Of a DNA stretch of 64,000 bases, positions 1 to 7,768 are shown piece after piece. This DNA is from 1-14-0-10-45-29 sp041650255 (GTDB taxonomy: Archaea; Micrarchaeota; Micrarchaeia; Anstonellales; Anstonellaceae): positions 3,403 through 67,402 of the forward strand of contig JBAZLL010000005.1 of the NCBI GenBank assembly GCA_041650255.1, given 5' to 3'. The translations under genes and the position numbers were made by a program. The notes under the pieces are model-generated. The model did not search any database. It was given only the letters and a program-made list of their open reading frames with translations, and was not told the DNA's origin. Every line of letters starts with the position of its first letter. Position 1 is the first letter of the stretch.

Positions 1-867
1 AATTATGCTCAAACTCTTCACAAAAAAGCCAACGTGGATTTTGCAGGTTGCATATTGTTCATGATATTCATAATCACGTTCATGTCATATGCCCAAACTC
101 AATTGTGGCTGCTCACATCAATGTTGGCAGTAGAAATCGCAATCATAATTCTCGCACTGATATTATTTGTGCGTCAGGAGCACATTGCCGCCCAACCCAT
201 ATTACCTCCGTATCTTTTTGCAAATTCAATATTTATCATCGCGATAATTTGCTCATTCATACTCAACGCCGCTCTTTTTGGTGCAATCTCGTTCGTGCCC
301 CAATATGTTGAAACAATAATGGGCGGCGGGCCGATGGACGCCGGCAAGGCGCTCACTCCACTGCTTCTTTCATCAGTGCTCTCCATGGTTGCGGTTGGGC
401 AAATAACCTCCAGAACCGGCAAATACAAACTGGTCGGAATAATCGCAACCATTATTGTCTGCATCGGACTATGGTTGCTTGCAGGTCTGCAACAGGGCTC
501 GTCATATTCTACCGTACTAATCGCGCTCACCGTGCTTGGCATCGGTCTTGGTCCCCAAACATATCTTTACACTCTGATAGTACAAAATGCATTTGCCAGT
601 TGCAAAATCGGGGTTGCAACATCCGGCGTTACATTCTTTAGAAATCTCGGCTCTGTGCTGGGCGTGATAATTTTTGGGGCAGTAATAAATTTCGTGAGCC
701 AGGTTAGCGTGATAACAACTGCGGCCGACAAAGCGGCATACTTAAGCGGACTTCAAACAGCATTCACAATTTCACTTGCACTATCTGTAATCTGCGTTTT
801 TCTTCTATTGGTAATAAAAGAAATACCTCTGCGAGCGAAAAACTCCGGCGCCGTTGCGTCCGGTTAA
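1..867 (+). CDS. MFS transporter, DHA2/EmrB-like, C-terminal part
   Basis: The reading frame is already open at base 1, so this is the C-terminal part (about 288 residues) of a longer protein. It shows about eight hydrophobic helices separated by short polar loops. The motif PMDAGKALTPLLLSS followed by a short basic loop (TSRTGKYK) matches the second half of 14-helix drug:H+ antiporters of the DHA2 (EmrB/QacA) type. Such proteins expel toxic compounds from the cytoplasm using the proton gradient. The substrate cannot be told. The GTG at 34 is internal to the frame and is probably not the true start. Family is fairly sure, substrate unknown. Confidence 0.8.
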   Translation, partial: NYAQTLHKKANVDFAGCILFMIFIITFMSYAQTQLWLLTSMLAVEIAIIILALILFVRQEHIAAQPILPPYLFANSIFIIAIICSFILNAALFGAISFVPQYVETIMGGGPMDAGKALTPLLLSSVLSMVAVGQITSRTGKYKLVGIIATIIVCIGLWLLAGLQQGSSYSTVLIALTVLGIGLGPQTYLYTLIVQNAFASCKIGVATSGVTFFRNLGSVLGVIIFGAVINFVSQVSVITTAADKAAYLSGLQTAFTISLALSVICVFLLLVIKEIPLRAKNSGAVASG

Positions 868-923
868 TCATTTATTAAACTATTGATTGTAATCGAAAAC
901 AGACGGGTAAGAGGGGGATACTA

Positions 924-2393
924 ATGGCATCCAATGGCACATTCAAGTTGAGTTTGCTGGCATTTGTCTTGCTGACATTTGCGGCATTGATGAGTATCAG
1001 AACATTTCCTACTCAAGGAGTGGTGGGCTGGGAGTCAATAGCATTCTGCCTCATCGCGGTAATAATATACTTGATACCCGCATCCCTCGTTTCAGCCGAG
1101 CTTGCAACCGGCTGGCCCGAAGAGGGCGGTATTTATGCTTGGGTGAAAACCGCATTCGGACAAAAATGGGGTTTTACTGCCATCTGGTTGCAATGGTTTC
1201 AGATGACAATCGGCTTCATCAGCGTTCTCACATTTATCGCCGCGACACTTGCATATCTTTTCAACCCTGCACTCGCGGAAAACAAGCTCTTTGAATTTTT
1301 GATAATCGTCCTTATTTGGTGGGGCTTTACAATACTAAATTTCAAGGGAATGAAAACATATTCCAAAATAAGTTCAATCTCGGTGGTAATCGGAACTTTC
1401 ATTCCCGCGGCCGTGCTCATACTGGGCGGGTTGCTTTACATCGCGATGGGAAATCCGGTTCAGCTCACACTCCAGCCAACCATGGCGGACTTAATGCCCA
1501 ATCTCTCATCGCTTTCCAATCTGGTGCTATTGGTGACATTCGTGTTCGTGTTCATCGGCATTGAAATGACCGCGACACATGCAAACGAAATAAAAGACGT
1601 GCAGAAAAATTACCCCTTAGGCATTCTCACCGTGGGCATCGTGACCACACTTGTCGGAGTAATAGGTGCACTCGTAGTTGCAATGCTCGTGCCTATCGGC
1701 AGTCTCAATCTGCTTGCCGGAATAATGCAAACATTTCAGGTAATTTTCCAAAGCTTCGGGGTATCATGGCTTGTAAAAGTTTTTGCATTCCTCATCGTGA
1801 TTGGCGCGGCGGGTCAGGTTTCCACATGGATACTCGGACCAGTGCGCGGGCTCTTTGCAACCGCACGCGACGGAATGTTGCCGCCGATTTTGCAAAAGAA
1901 AAACGAGAACGGAATACCCGTGAACATGCTTATCTTTCAGGCACTCATGATAACTTTCTGGGGTGCAGTCTATGTACTTTTGCCCGGAGGAGTGAATAGC
2001 TCGTTTTGGATGCTGTTTGCACTCACCACCGCGGTCTATATCGTAATGTATTTTCTTATGTACGCATCCGCAATCAAACTTCGCTACTCTCATCCCGACG
2101 TGCCGCGGTCGTTTTCAATTCCCGGCGGCAAGGCGGGCATGTGGCTGGTAGCAGGATTCGGCATTCTTGCAATGGCGGGTTTATTCATACTTGCGCTAAT
2201 GCCTCCCAGTCAAATCAAAGAGAGCAAAGATTATGTCGCATTCATGTTAATCGGCACGCTTGCGGTGGTTGCAGTCCCGCTTCTTATTTACCACTTTAGA
2301 AAACCCGAGTGGAAACCTGCGCAAAAATCCGAAACGGTGAATAAAAGAAAAACGAAAGCTTCCAAGGCAGGAAAGAGAAAAACCCGCAGGTGA
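924..2393 (+). CDS. APC-family amino acid/amine antiporter, probably tyrosine/tyramine exchange
   Basis: A 489-residue polytopic membrane protein with about 12 helices and a Lys/Arg-rich cytoplasmic C-terminal tail (last 30 residues). The N-terminal pattern ELATGWPEEGGIYAWV is typical of the glutamate:GABA antiporter branch (GadC, TyrP) of the APC superfamily. Its stop overlaps the GTG just upstream of the tyrosine-decarboxylase-like gene, as in bacterial tdc loci where decarboxylase and TyrP exchanger are paired. I infer uptake of tyrosine and export of tyramine, with net consumption of an intracellular proton. The family assignment comes from the sequence; the substrate is inferred from the neighbour. 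Confidence 0.82.
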   Translation: MASNGTFKLSLLAFVLLTFAALMSIRTFPTQGVVGWESIAFCLIAVIIYLIPASLVSAELATGWPEEGGIYAWVKTAFGQKWGFTAIWLQWFQMTIGFISVLTFIAATLAYLFNPALAENKLFEFLIIVLIWWGFTILNFKGMKTYSKISSISVVIGTFIPAAVLILGGLLYIAMGNPVQLTLQPTMADLMPNLSSLSNLVLLVTFVFVFIGIEMTATHANEIKDVQKNYPLGILTVGIVTTLVGVIGALVVAMLVPIGSLNLLAGIMQTFQVIFQSFGVSWLVKVFAFLIVIGAAGQVSTWILGPVRGLFATARDGMLPPILQKKNENGIPVNMLIFQALMITFWGAVYVLLPGGVNSSFWMLFALTTAVYIVMYFLMYASAIKLRYSHPDVPRSFSIPGGKAGMWLVAGFGILAMAGLFILALMPPSQIKESKDYVAFMLIGTLAVVAVPLLIYHFRKPEWKPAQKSETVNKRKTKASKAGKRKTRR

Positions 2394-2398
2394 TTTTG

Positions 2399-4288
2399 AT
2401 GGACAAAAAATCAAAAAAGAAATCCGCCCGTTCAAAAGATGTTGAAGTAAAAGCGCTTTTCTTAGGTCCCAAATCCGAGAACCGCGATTATTTCAAAAGC
2501 ACGCTGGATTTTCTGATGGACGAGCACATGCACTGGCGCAGGGATTTTCATCCCGAAGACCGCGAAATCTCGTCAAAGGATGAAATGCGCGCCAAGAATT
2601 ATCAAAAGACACTGGACAAGTCAACCGAGGTTCTGTCCGACCTTTCCGCAAAACTTAAGGAAACTTCAATGCCATGGTTTTCTGCCCGCTATCTTGGGCA
2701 CATGAATTCGGATACGCTAATGGTAGCCAATCTTGCATACATGGCTGCGCTTTTATACAATCCCAACAATGTGGCGTACGAAGCATCCACTGCCACCACT
2801 CCAATGGAGATAGAAGTGGGAAAAGATTTTGCCACCATGCTCGGCTTTGACCAAAAAACTTCATGGGGGCACATCACCACCGATGGCACCATCGCCAATT
2901 ACGAAGGGCTTTGGATGGCACGCAATCTCAAATCATTTCCGCTTGCTGTGAAAAAAGTCAAACCCTCTTTGGTAAAAGGAATGAGTGATTGGCAGCTTCT
3001 CAACATGCCTGTGAAAAAGGCGCTTGACCTTGTCGACAAGGTGAAAAAATCCGGCTGTTTTGAAAAAGTGCGCAACGAAACCGTGCGAGGCACCGGAGTT
3101 GGCGAGGGAAAGCTTGGAGTGGTGCTCGTTCCGCAATCCAAACATTACTCGTGGGTAAAAGCCGCGGACATTCTCGGTATCGGAAATCGGAATTTTATAG
3201 AGGTGCAGGTGGACGAGCATTTTCGCATGGACATTGGTGCACTCAAAAAAGAAATTGATTCTCACATTGCAAAAAAAATTCCCATAATGGCAGTGGTGGG
3301 AGTAGTAGGTACAACCGAAGAAGGCGCAATAGACAAAATCGCGGAAATATCCAAATTGCGCAGTCAATATGAAAAGAGAGGAATCTCTTTCTATTTTCAT
3401 GTGGATGCGGCGTACGGCGGCTATTCCCGCGCGCTTTTTCTTGACGAGAAAAGCCGCTTCATGAATTATGATGTGCTGAAAAAGCGCCTGTTCACGGACA
3501 AAGTTTTTGTTGGAAATCACACATACCCCAACAAGGAAATTTACGACTCATACAAATCAATTCCAAATGCGGACTCCATTACAATTGATCCTCACAAAAT
3601 GGGCTACATACCTTATGCTGCCGGAGGCATTGCAATCAAGGACCGGCGCATACTTGATTTGATTTCCTATTTCGCGGCATACGTATTTGAATCCGGAAAG
3701 GATTCGCCGGTGCTTCTTGGCTCGTATATAATGGAGGGTTCTAAAGCCGGTGCAACTGCCGCCGCTGTTTGGGCAAGTCATCGAACAATCCCTCTCAACA
3801 TAACTGGTTATGGAGAGATAATTGGCAGAAGCATAGAAGCCGCGCAAATGTTTACGCGTTCGCTTGAGTCAACCAAAATCCTCAAGGTAAAAGGCAGGGA
3901 ATTTATCGTGCAACCGCTTGTCAAGACTCCCGACTTTAACATAATCTGCATGGCATTTAATGAGAAGGGCAATACGAACCTTGAGAAAATGAACCGCTTT
4001 AATTCGCGCATCTATACCGAGGCGTCATATCAAAGCGGTCCGGTTTATAGAAATGACTGGATAACTTCAAACACCGAACTTGCGCGGGAAGATTACGGGG
4101 ATGCACCAAGGGAATTTGTCAAGCGGATGGGAATACCCCAAAAGGAATGGGATCGGGTGGGAAAAGTGCGCGTGTTGCGCGTTTGCATGCTCAATCCCTT
4201 CATCTCCAACTTCCAAAACCACCACGACCTCTGGCAGGGCTTTTTGAAAATACTTGAGGAAAAGATTGAGGGCGCAATGGACAAATAA
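2399..4288 (+). CDS. PLP-dependent tyrosine decarboxylase (group II)
   Basis: About 629 residues, the length of the Enterococcus/Lactobacillus TyrDC family and longer than ordinary group II decarboxylases. It carries family blocks such as RYLGHMNSDTLM, GHITTDGTIANYEGLW, HYSWVKAADILGIG, HVDAAYGG (Asp336) and DPHKMGYIPYAAGG with the likely Schiff-base Lys400. The reaction would be tyrosine to tyramine plus CO2, using up a cytoplasmic proton. I chose ATG 2399 because AGGTGA lies just before it; GTG 2390 would add three residues and overlap the antiporter stop. With the antiporter it forms an acid-resistance or energy-conserving pair. Very secure as TyrDC-type; exact substrate preference is inferred. 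Confidence 0.9.
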   Translation: MDKKSKKKSARSKDVEVKALFLGPKSENRDYFKSTLDFLMDEHMHWRRDFHPEDREISSKDEMRAKNYQKTLDKSTEVLSDLSAKLKETSMPWFSARYLGHMNSDTLMVANLAYMAALLYNPNNVAYEASTATTPMEIEVGKDFATMLGFDQKTSWGHITTDGTIANYEGLWMARNLKSFPLAVKKVKPSLVKGMSDWQLLNMPVKKALDLVDKVKKSGCFEKVRNETVRGTGVGEGKLGVVLVPQSKHYSWVKAADILGIGNRNFIEVQVDEHFRMDIGALKKEIDSHIAKKIPIMAVVGVVGTTEEGAIDKIAEISKLRSQYEKRGISFYFHVDAAYGGYSRALFLDEKSRFMNYDVLKKRLFTDKVFVGNHTYPNKEIYDSYKSIPNADSITIDPHKMGYIPYAAGGIAIKDRRILDLISYFAAYVFESGKDSPVLLGSYIMEGSKAGATAAAVWASHRTIPLNITGYGEIIGRSIEAAQMFTRSLESTKILKVKGREFIVQPLVKTPDFNIICMAFNEKGNTNLEKMNRFNSRIYTEASYQSGPVYRNDWITSNTELAREDYGDAPREFVKRMGIPQKEWDRVGKVRVLRVCMLNPFISNFQNHHDLWQGFLKILEEKIEGAMDK

Positions 4289-4310
4289 TATTTTTTTAAT
4301 GTTTTTGCAC

Positions 4311-4328
4311 GCGCCACTTTTTTGGCGC
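4311..4328. terminator. hairpin between convergent genes
   Basis: GCGCCA and TGGCGC form a perfect 6-bp stem around a six-base CTTTTT loop. It lies between the decarboxylase and the convergent isomerase gene and is preceded by a T-run. A bidirectional transcription end is likely but unproven. Confidence 0.45.
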
Positions 4329-4351
4329 AAATATTTTCCATGTTGCTAGGG

Positions 4352-5119
4352 TTAAATTGATTTTTTGTGCCCCATGAATGATTCAAATTGTCGGACTGAT
4401 TCGTGTGTGGGTCTGTCAAACACCTCGAATATCATCGGTCCGCAAATGTTTGCAGCTTCCATCTGCCCGACCAGGCGCTTCCAGTTAATTTGTCCAGCCC
4501 CGATTGCAATGTGGTCGTTCTTCCCGTCATTGTCGTGGATGTGCATTGCGCATATGCGGTCGCTCAGATGTTTGAATGAGGAATAAATGTCCCACGAAAA
4601 GGCTGCATGACCTGTGTCAAAACAGACTCTCAAACGCGGGTCGGAAATTTCGGCAAATAAAACATCAAAATCAGAAAGTTCCCCTCCCAATCTGTTTTTC
4701 TCTGATACTGACGAATTGGGCTTGGTGTTTTCAATAGCCAGAGCGAACTCTCCTTTCTGCTCAAGGACCGAGCGCACAAAGCACGCGGCATTTTTCAGGT
4801 GAGATGCTCTGTCTCCCGACACGAAATGCCCTAAGTGCATGGTAAGATGAGTACCATTAACTGCCATCAGAGTTAGCGCCGCCCGCTTAGCGTATTCAAT
4901 GTCTTTTTGTTTGCATTCAGCCGGATTGAATGTCCCTTTCCATGGTAGATGGAAGCTGATGCCCAATCCAGAGGAAACCAAAAGCGGAGTCAATCTCTCC
5001 ACTTCATGCAAAGGCACGCGGGTAAGGTCAATTTCCATGTGCGGGATGCCGCTGCTTCGGCAGTATTTGATGCTCGGGTCAATGTTCTCAAAGCACAGCA
5101 TTCCAAATCCAAAACTCAT
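4352..5119 (-). CDS. sugar phosphate isomerase/epimerase family (TIM barrel)
   Basis: A 255-residue protein of the xylose isomerase-like/AP endonuclease 2 TIM-barrel superfamily. Visible signatures are the strand ends GISFHLPW, LTMHLGH, LAIENTKPN, VCFDTGHAAF, CAMHIHDNDG and MIFEVFD, which place His, Glu and Asp metal ligands at the barrel mouth (HLGH, IEN, DTGHA, HIHDN). Family members isomerise sugars or act as endonuclease IV; the IHDNDGKNDH block resembles the isomerase/epimerase branch more than Nfo. It is convergent with the decarboxylase gene and stands alone. Substrate unknown. Confidence 0.75.
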   Translation of the reverse strand: MSFGFGMLCFENIDPSIKYCRSSGIPHMEIDLTRVPLHEVERLTPLLVSSGLGISFHLPWKGTFNPAECKQKDIEYAKRAALTLMAVNGTHLTMHLGHFVSGDRASHLKNAACFVRSVLEQKGEFALAIENTKPNSSVSEKNRLGGELSDFDVLFAEISDPRLRVCFDTGHAAFSWDIYSSFKHLSDRICAMHIHDNDGKNDHIAIGAGQINWKRLVGQMEAANICGPMIFEVFDRPTHESVRQFESFMGHKKSI

Positions 5120-5258
5120 AGGAATCTATATCCAATACGCCGGGGTTGTTTTTATCTCTGCTCTGAGCCGATTTAAAGTGGAAACAATTTGCTTCAGCAT
5201 AACCTTCTTTAATATCTCTCTCGCTAAATAAATTCAAGGGGTCGTTCCACAACCCCGT

Positions 5259-5283
5259 GCAGGTGTTCAATGCTAACGCCTGC
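5259..5283. repeat. inverted repeat just upstream of tRNA-Trp
   Basis: GCAGGTGTT and AACGCCTGC can pair over 9 bp (one G-U) around a seven-base loop. An AT-rich ATAATATAA follows at 5284-5292, before the tRNA at 5304. It could belong to the tRNA promoter region; no function is established. Confidence 0.3.
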
Positions 5284-5303
5284 ATAATATAATGTGGAAG
5301 CAC

Positions 5304-5480
5304 GGGGTCGTGGCGTAAGCTGGTAGCGCGGCAGGCTCCAGGTGGCCCCTTTTCTTTCTTTGATAAAGAAAGAAAAGGCCCCAGGGTTCAAAAGAAAGAA
5401 ACTCTGGACTTTCATCACGAAAGAAAGGCAAAAGGGCAATAAGAAACCTGCATGTTAGGGTTCAAATCCCTACGATCCCA
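5304..5480 (+). tRNA. tRNA-Trp (CCA) with a 104-nt intron
   Basis: The exons fold as a complete tRNA. Acceptor stem is GGGGTCG (5304-5310) with CGATCCC (5473-5479) and discriminator A5480. The D stem is GCGT/GCGC with GG in the loop. The anticodon stem GCAGG (5331-5335) pairs with CCTGC (5447-5451), and the T arm is TAGGG-TTCAAAT-CCCTA. The loop reads C32 T33 CCA G37, so it decodes Trp. With splicing at the usual archaeal 37/38 site the intron is 5342-5445. The intron contains a 14-bp hairpin and no recognisable box C/D pair, unlike several euryarchaeal tRNA-Trp introns. I did not resolve the bulge-helix-bulge. An sRNA at about 10.9 kb is complementary to the 5' exon-intron junction. Confidence 0.92.
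5348..5378. repeat. pyrimidine/purine hairpin inside the tRNA-Trp intron
   Basis: A perfect 14-bp stem with a pyrimidine-only 5' arm (5348-5361) and purine-only 3' arm (5365-5378), closed by the 3-nt loop GAT. It resembles the hairpins at 5487-5521 and 58076-58114 in arm composition and loop size. It probably forms the apical stem of the intron RNA. Confidence 0.75.
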
Positions 5481-5486
5481 CTAGGC

Positions 5487-5521
5487 TTTTTCTTTTTCTT
5501 TCGCGGAAAGAAAAAGAAAAA
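5487..5521. repeat. 16-bp pyrimidine/purine hairpin downstream of tRNA-Trp
   Basis: T5CT5CTTTC (5487-5502) pairs perfectly with its purine complement (5506-5521) around a GCG loop. It begins seven bases after the tRNA. In the tRNA direction it could help end transcription. In the opposite direction it lies beyond the 3' end of the SdpI-like gene. Confidence 0.7.
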
Positions 5522-5655
5522 CCCTGGAAAAAGAAAAAGAAAACTAAAAACCAAAAAAAAGAAAACTAAACCCTGGAAAAAGAAAACTAAAACCCCAAAA
5601 AAAGAAAACTAAACCCTGGAAAAAGAAAACTAAAACCCCAAAAAAAGAAAACTAA
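5521..5655. repeat. A-rich minisatellite, 43-bp unit
   Basis: Two identical 43-bp units (5570-5612 and 5613-5655) beginning ACCCTGGAAAAAG follow one diverged 49-bp unit (5521-5569). Each unit has a purine-rich body broken by CCTGG and CCCC blocks. It lies downstream of the SdpI-like gene (reverse strand), where it would be U-rich in the transcript. There are no spacers, so it is not CRISPR. Confidence 0.8.
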
Positions 5656-5691
5656 CTTTTGCCGGAAAAAGAAAATAAAAAATAAAAAGCC

Positions 5692-6333
5692 TCACTTCTT
5701 TTTCTCTTTTTGAAATTCCAAATAAGAATATACAAACGAGAATATTGCAATCATTACCAAAAGAATAATCGACGCAATAAATAACTGCGGAACAAATGCC
5801 CCAAACAATGCAATAACTGCCGCCACCTTGAACATCTTGGAACAAATATCATGAGTTTTAGTCCAAACATTCTCACTGCTCAAAGTCCAAGGCGTCCTTA
5901 TTCCCACGAACCAATTCTGTTTTGCTCTTGAAATGACTACTCCCATATAATAAAATAGCGCACCGAATGCGGGGGCAAGAAAGCGCATTATGTCAATTTT
6001 ATACCCGACCGAGTAAACTAATGTAAGCAGATATACGTAATACAAAAATCCGACAAGAATCGCAACCATTCCGTCATATTCCTTTTGAAACTCGGAATAA
6101 TTCTTTTTTAATGGGTCAAGCATGGGGATAACGTAAAACAGCCCAAGCATAACTAGTGATATAATGGGCATCAAAAACAGGGCAACTCCCTTATCCATAT
6201 ATCCGTCAACCTGCCCTTCAATATTCCAATGAGATGCCATTTTCTCTGGCATCTGCATGTAAAAATAAGCATACAATGCGGTGATAAATGAAAGCGCCAC
6301 AAGCGCGATACTCAGAATTTGCATTTTTCTCAT
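5692..6333 (-). CDS. SdpI/DUF1648-like membrane protein
   Basis: A 213-residue protein with about six membrane segments. The N-terminal part (residues 1-60) has the DUF1648 pattern PEKMASHWNIEGQVDGY. The C-terminal half has the SdpI-type pattern GVVISRAKQNWFVGIRTPWTLSSENVWTKTH. SdpI in Bacillus is an immunity and signalling protein against the SdpC toxin. In archaea the family is widespread with no proven role, so only membership is claimed. It stands alone. ATG 6324 is an alternative start three codons in. Confidence 0.8.
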   Translation of the reverse strand: MRKMQILSIALVALSFITALYAYFYMQMPEKMASHWNIEGQVDGYMDKGVALFLMPIISLVMLGLFYVIPMLDPLKKNYSEFQKEYDGMVAILVGFLYYVYLLTLVYSVGYKIDIMRFLAPAFGALFYYMGVVISRAKQNWFVGIRTPWTLSSENVWTKTHDICSKMFKVAAVIALFGAFVPQLFIASIILLVMIAIFSFVYSYLEFQKEKKK

Positions 6334-6404
6334 ATCTACACCCTATTCCTTCCCATCTGCAAAGCTAAAAAACAGAACTGAAAAAGAAATTAGGGAAAAA
6401 ATAG

Positions 6405-6492
6405 TACAAACCAAAAATTAAGAAAAGAAAACAAACTAAAAATATTACAAACCAAAAATTAAGAAAAGAAAACAACCAAAAATTAAGAAAAA
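6405..6492. repeat. A-rich direct repeats in an intergenic spacer
   Basis: A 30-bp sequence starting TACAAACCAAAAATTAAG occurs at 6405-6434 and 6446-6475, with a partial third copy at 6475-6492. It lies beyond the stop of the reverse-strand surface-protein gene, so it is U-rich in that transcript and probably contributes to termination. Confidence 0.65.
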
Positions 6493-6512
6493 TAAAAAAA
6501 GAAAATTTGCAA

Positions 6513-7760
6513 CTAAGCCTTCTTCTTCGCAGTCAATTTTTTCCCCGCAAAGAAAACCACCATTATCGCTGCAAGCACCCACACATACCATATATCAATA
6601 ATTTTTTCAATTATAGGTCGTGTTCGTGTAGTGAGCGAAAAGTCCTGTGTGTCGCTAAATGTTTTTCCTTGCGAATCTTCAAAATCTATCAAAAGACTCG
6701 ACAGTTGCGTTCCGGGCGTGCCTTCCTTATCCACATGAATCAAATATTCAAGGTCTGCACTCTCGCCCGGTTTTATCGAATCAATATATCTGACCGTGCC
6801 ATCCGTGCTGAACGGAAATATCGGCTTTATTTTTACCTTAACTTTTTTCGCTTCTTTCGTGCCCGTGTTCTCAAGTGTTATAATCACCGTTTCATCCTCT
6901 CCTATCGCAAGAAGCTTGTCTGATTTGGCACTTGCCTTAAACTCCGCTTTTTGCTTGAGCGGCAAAACAAGATTTATGCTCTCGCTCATTTTGCTTTTAT
7001 CCTCTTTTGCATATTGCAAATTCAACGTGAGCGTATAATCTCCGGGCTTTGCGTCTTTCTCAGCTTCTATAACAAATTCTGCATTGCCATTTTGGCGCGC
7101 GCCTATCGCTCCGACAGTTTGCGTTTTGCCCGCCCATTTTACTTCAATTCCTTTTTGCGCCTGCAAATTTGCAATAACCGATTCTGCCCTGCTACTACCG
7201 GAATTATGCAATTTTATGCTAATTGTCGCCGTGTCGCCCGGGTAAATATCCTGCGGATTTGAGGAAGCCACGGTTGCAATGATATCCGGCTCTCCTCCAA
7301 CGCGAACATTTAGTGTATTTGATTCACTAAACTTTGAGAAGCGTTTTTCATAAGTGGTGGCAACCGTTATCGGGTAAGTGCCACTTTCTGCAAGCGAATC
7401 AATCGGTATCAAAAATGAAACACGCCCCTTCTCTTTTGCGTCCTGTGCGCAAAGGTCTCCCAAATATTGTGTGTCGGGTCCCTGATTAGAGAGGGGGTAA
7501 GACATTGATACCTGCACGGACACTCTTTCCGCGCAATTGTCGGTTTCAACGCTTCTTAGCTGTAATGTAAGATTAACAACATGTCCCGGTATTGTCGGCA
7601 CCTCGCTTAGAGTATATTTTTCAAGCTCTATTTTCGGATTCAGCGAGGCAAACGAAATACTTGTCAGTGCCAAAAATATCATGAGCACCGCGAATGTCTT
7701 ATTCGCAATGGTGTATTTGATTTCATCTTCGCATTTTTTCATCGAGCCCTTTGTTTTCAT
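6513..7760 (-). CDS. membrane-anchored extracellular protein with CARDB/S-layer-like (COG1361) Ig-type domains
   Basis: A 415-residue protein with an N-terminal hydrophobic signal segment (about residues 20-40). Three beta-rich repeats follow, with features such as PGDTATISIKLHNSGSS, NGNAEFVIEAEKDAKPGDYTL and DETVIITLENTGTKEA, which are typical of CARDB/COG1361 Ig-like domains. A C-terminal transmembrane helix (about 388-405) ends in a lysine-rich tail. Outside the cell it probably takes part in adhesion or surface assembly. It ends the reverse-strand cluster with the ABC-2 permease (8-base gap), so it may work with that exporter. The exact start is uncertain among the first methionines. Confidence 0.75.
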   Translation of the reverse strand: MKTKGSMKKCEDEIKYTIANKTFAVLMIFLALTSISFASLNPKIELEKYTLSEVPTIPGHVVNLTLQLRSVETDNCAERVSVQVSMSYPLSNQGPDTQYLGDLCAQDAKEKGRVSFLIPIDSLAESGTYPITVATTYEKRFSKFSESNTLNVRVGGEPDIIATVASSNPQDIYPGDTATISIKLHNSGSSRAESVIANLQAQKGIEVKWAGKTQTVGAIGARQNGNAEFVIEAEKDAKPGDYTLTLNLQYAKEDKSKMSESINLVLPLKQKAEFKASAKSDKLLAIGEDETVIITLENTGTKEAKKVKVKIKPIFPFSTDGTVRYIDSIKPGESADLEYLIHVDKEGTPGTQLSSLLIDFEDSQGKTFSDTQDFSLTTRTRPIIEKIIDIWYVWVLAAIMVVFFAGKKLTAKKKA

Positions 7761-7768
7761 AATATCAC

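Noticed and set aside
5342..5445. tRNA-Trp intron as a box C/D RNA, as in Haloferax or Pyrococcus
   Set aside because: No RTGATGA/CTGA pairs with suitable spacing are in the intron; the guide appears to be the separate sRNA at 10894-10975.
5521..5655. Short tandem repeats considered as a CRISPR array
   Set aside because: Units are directly adjacent without spacers, low-complexity and only two are identical; no cas genes are near.
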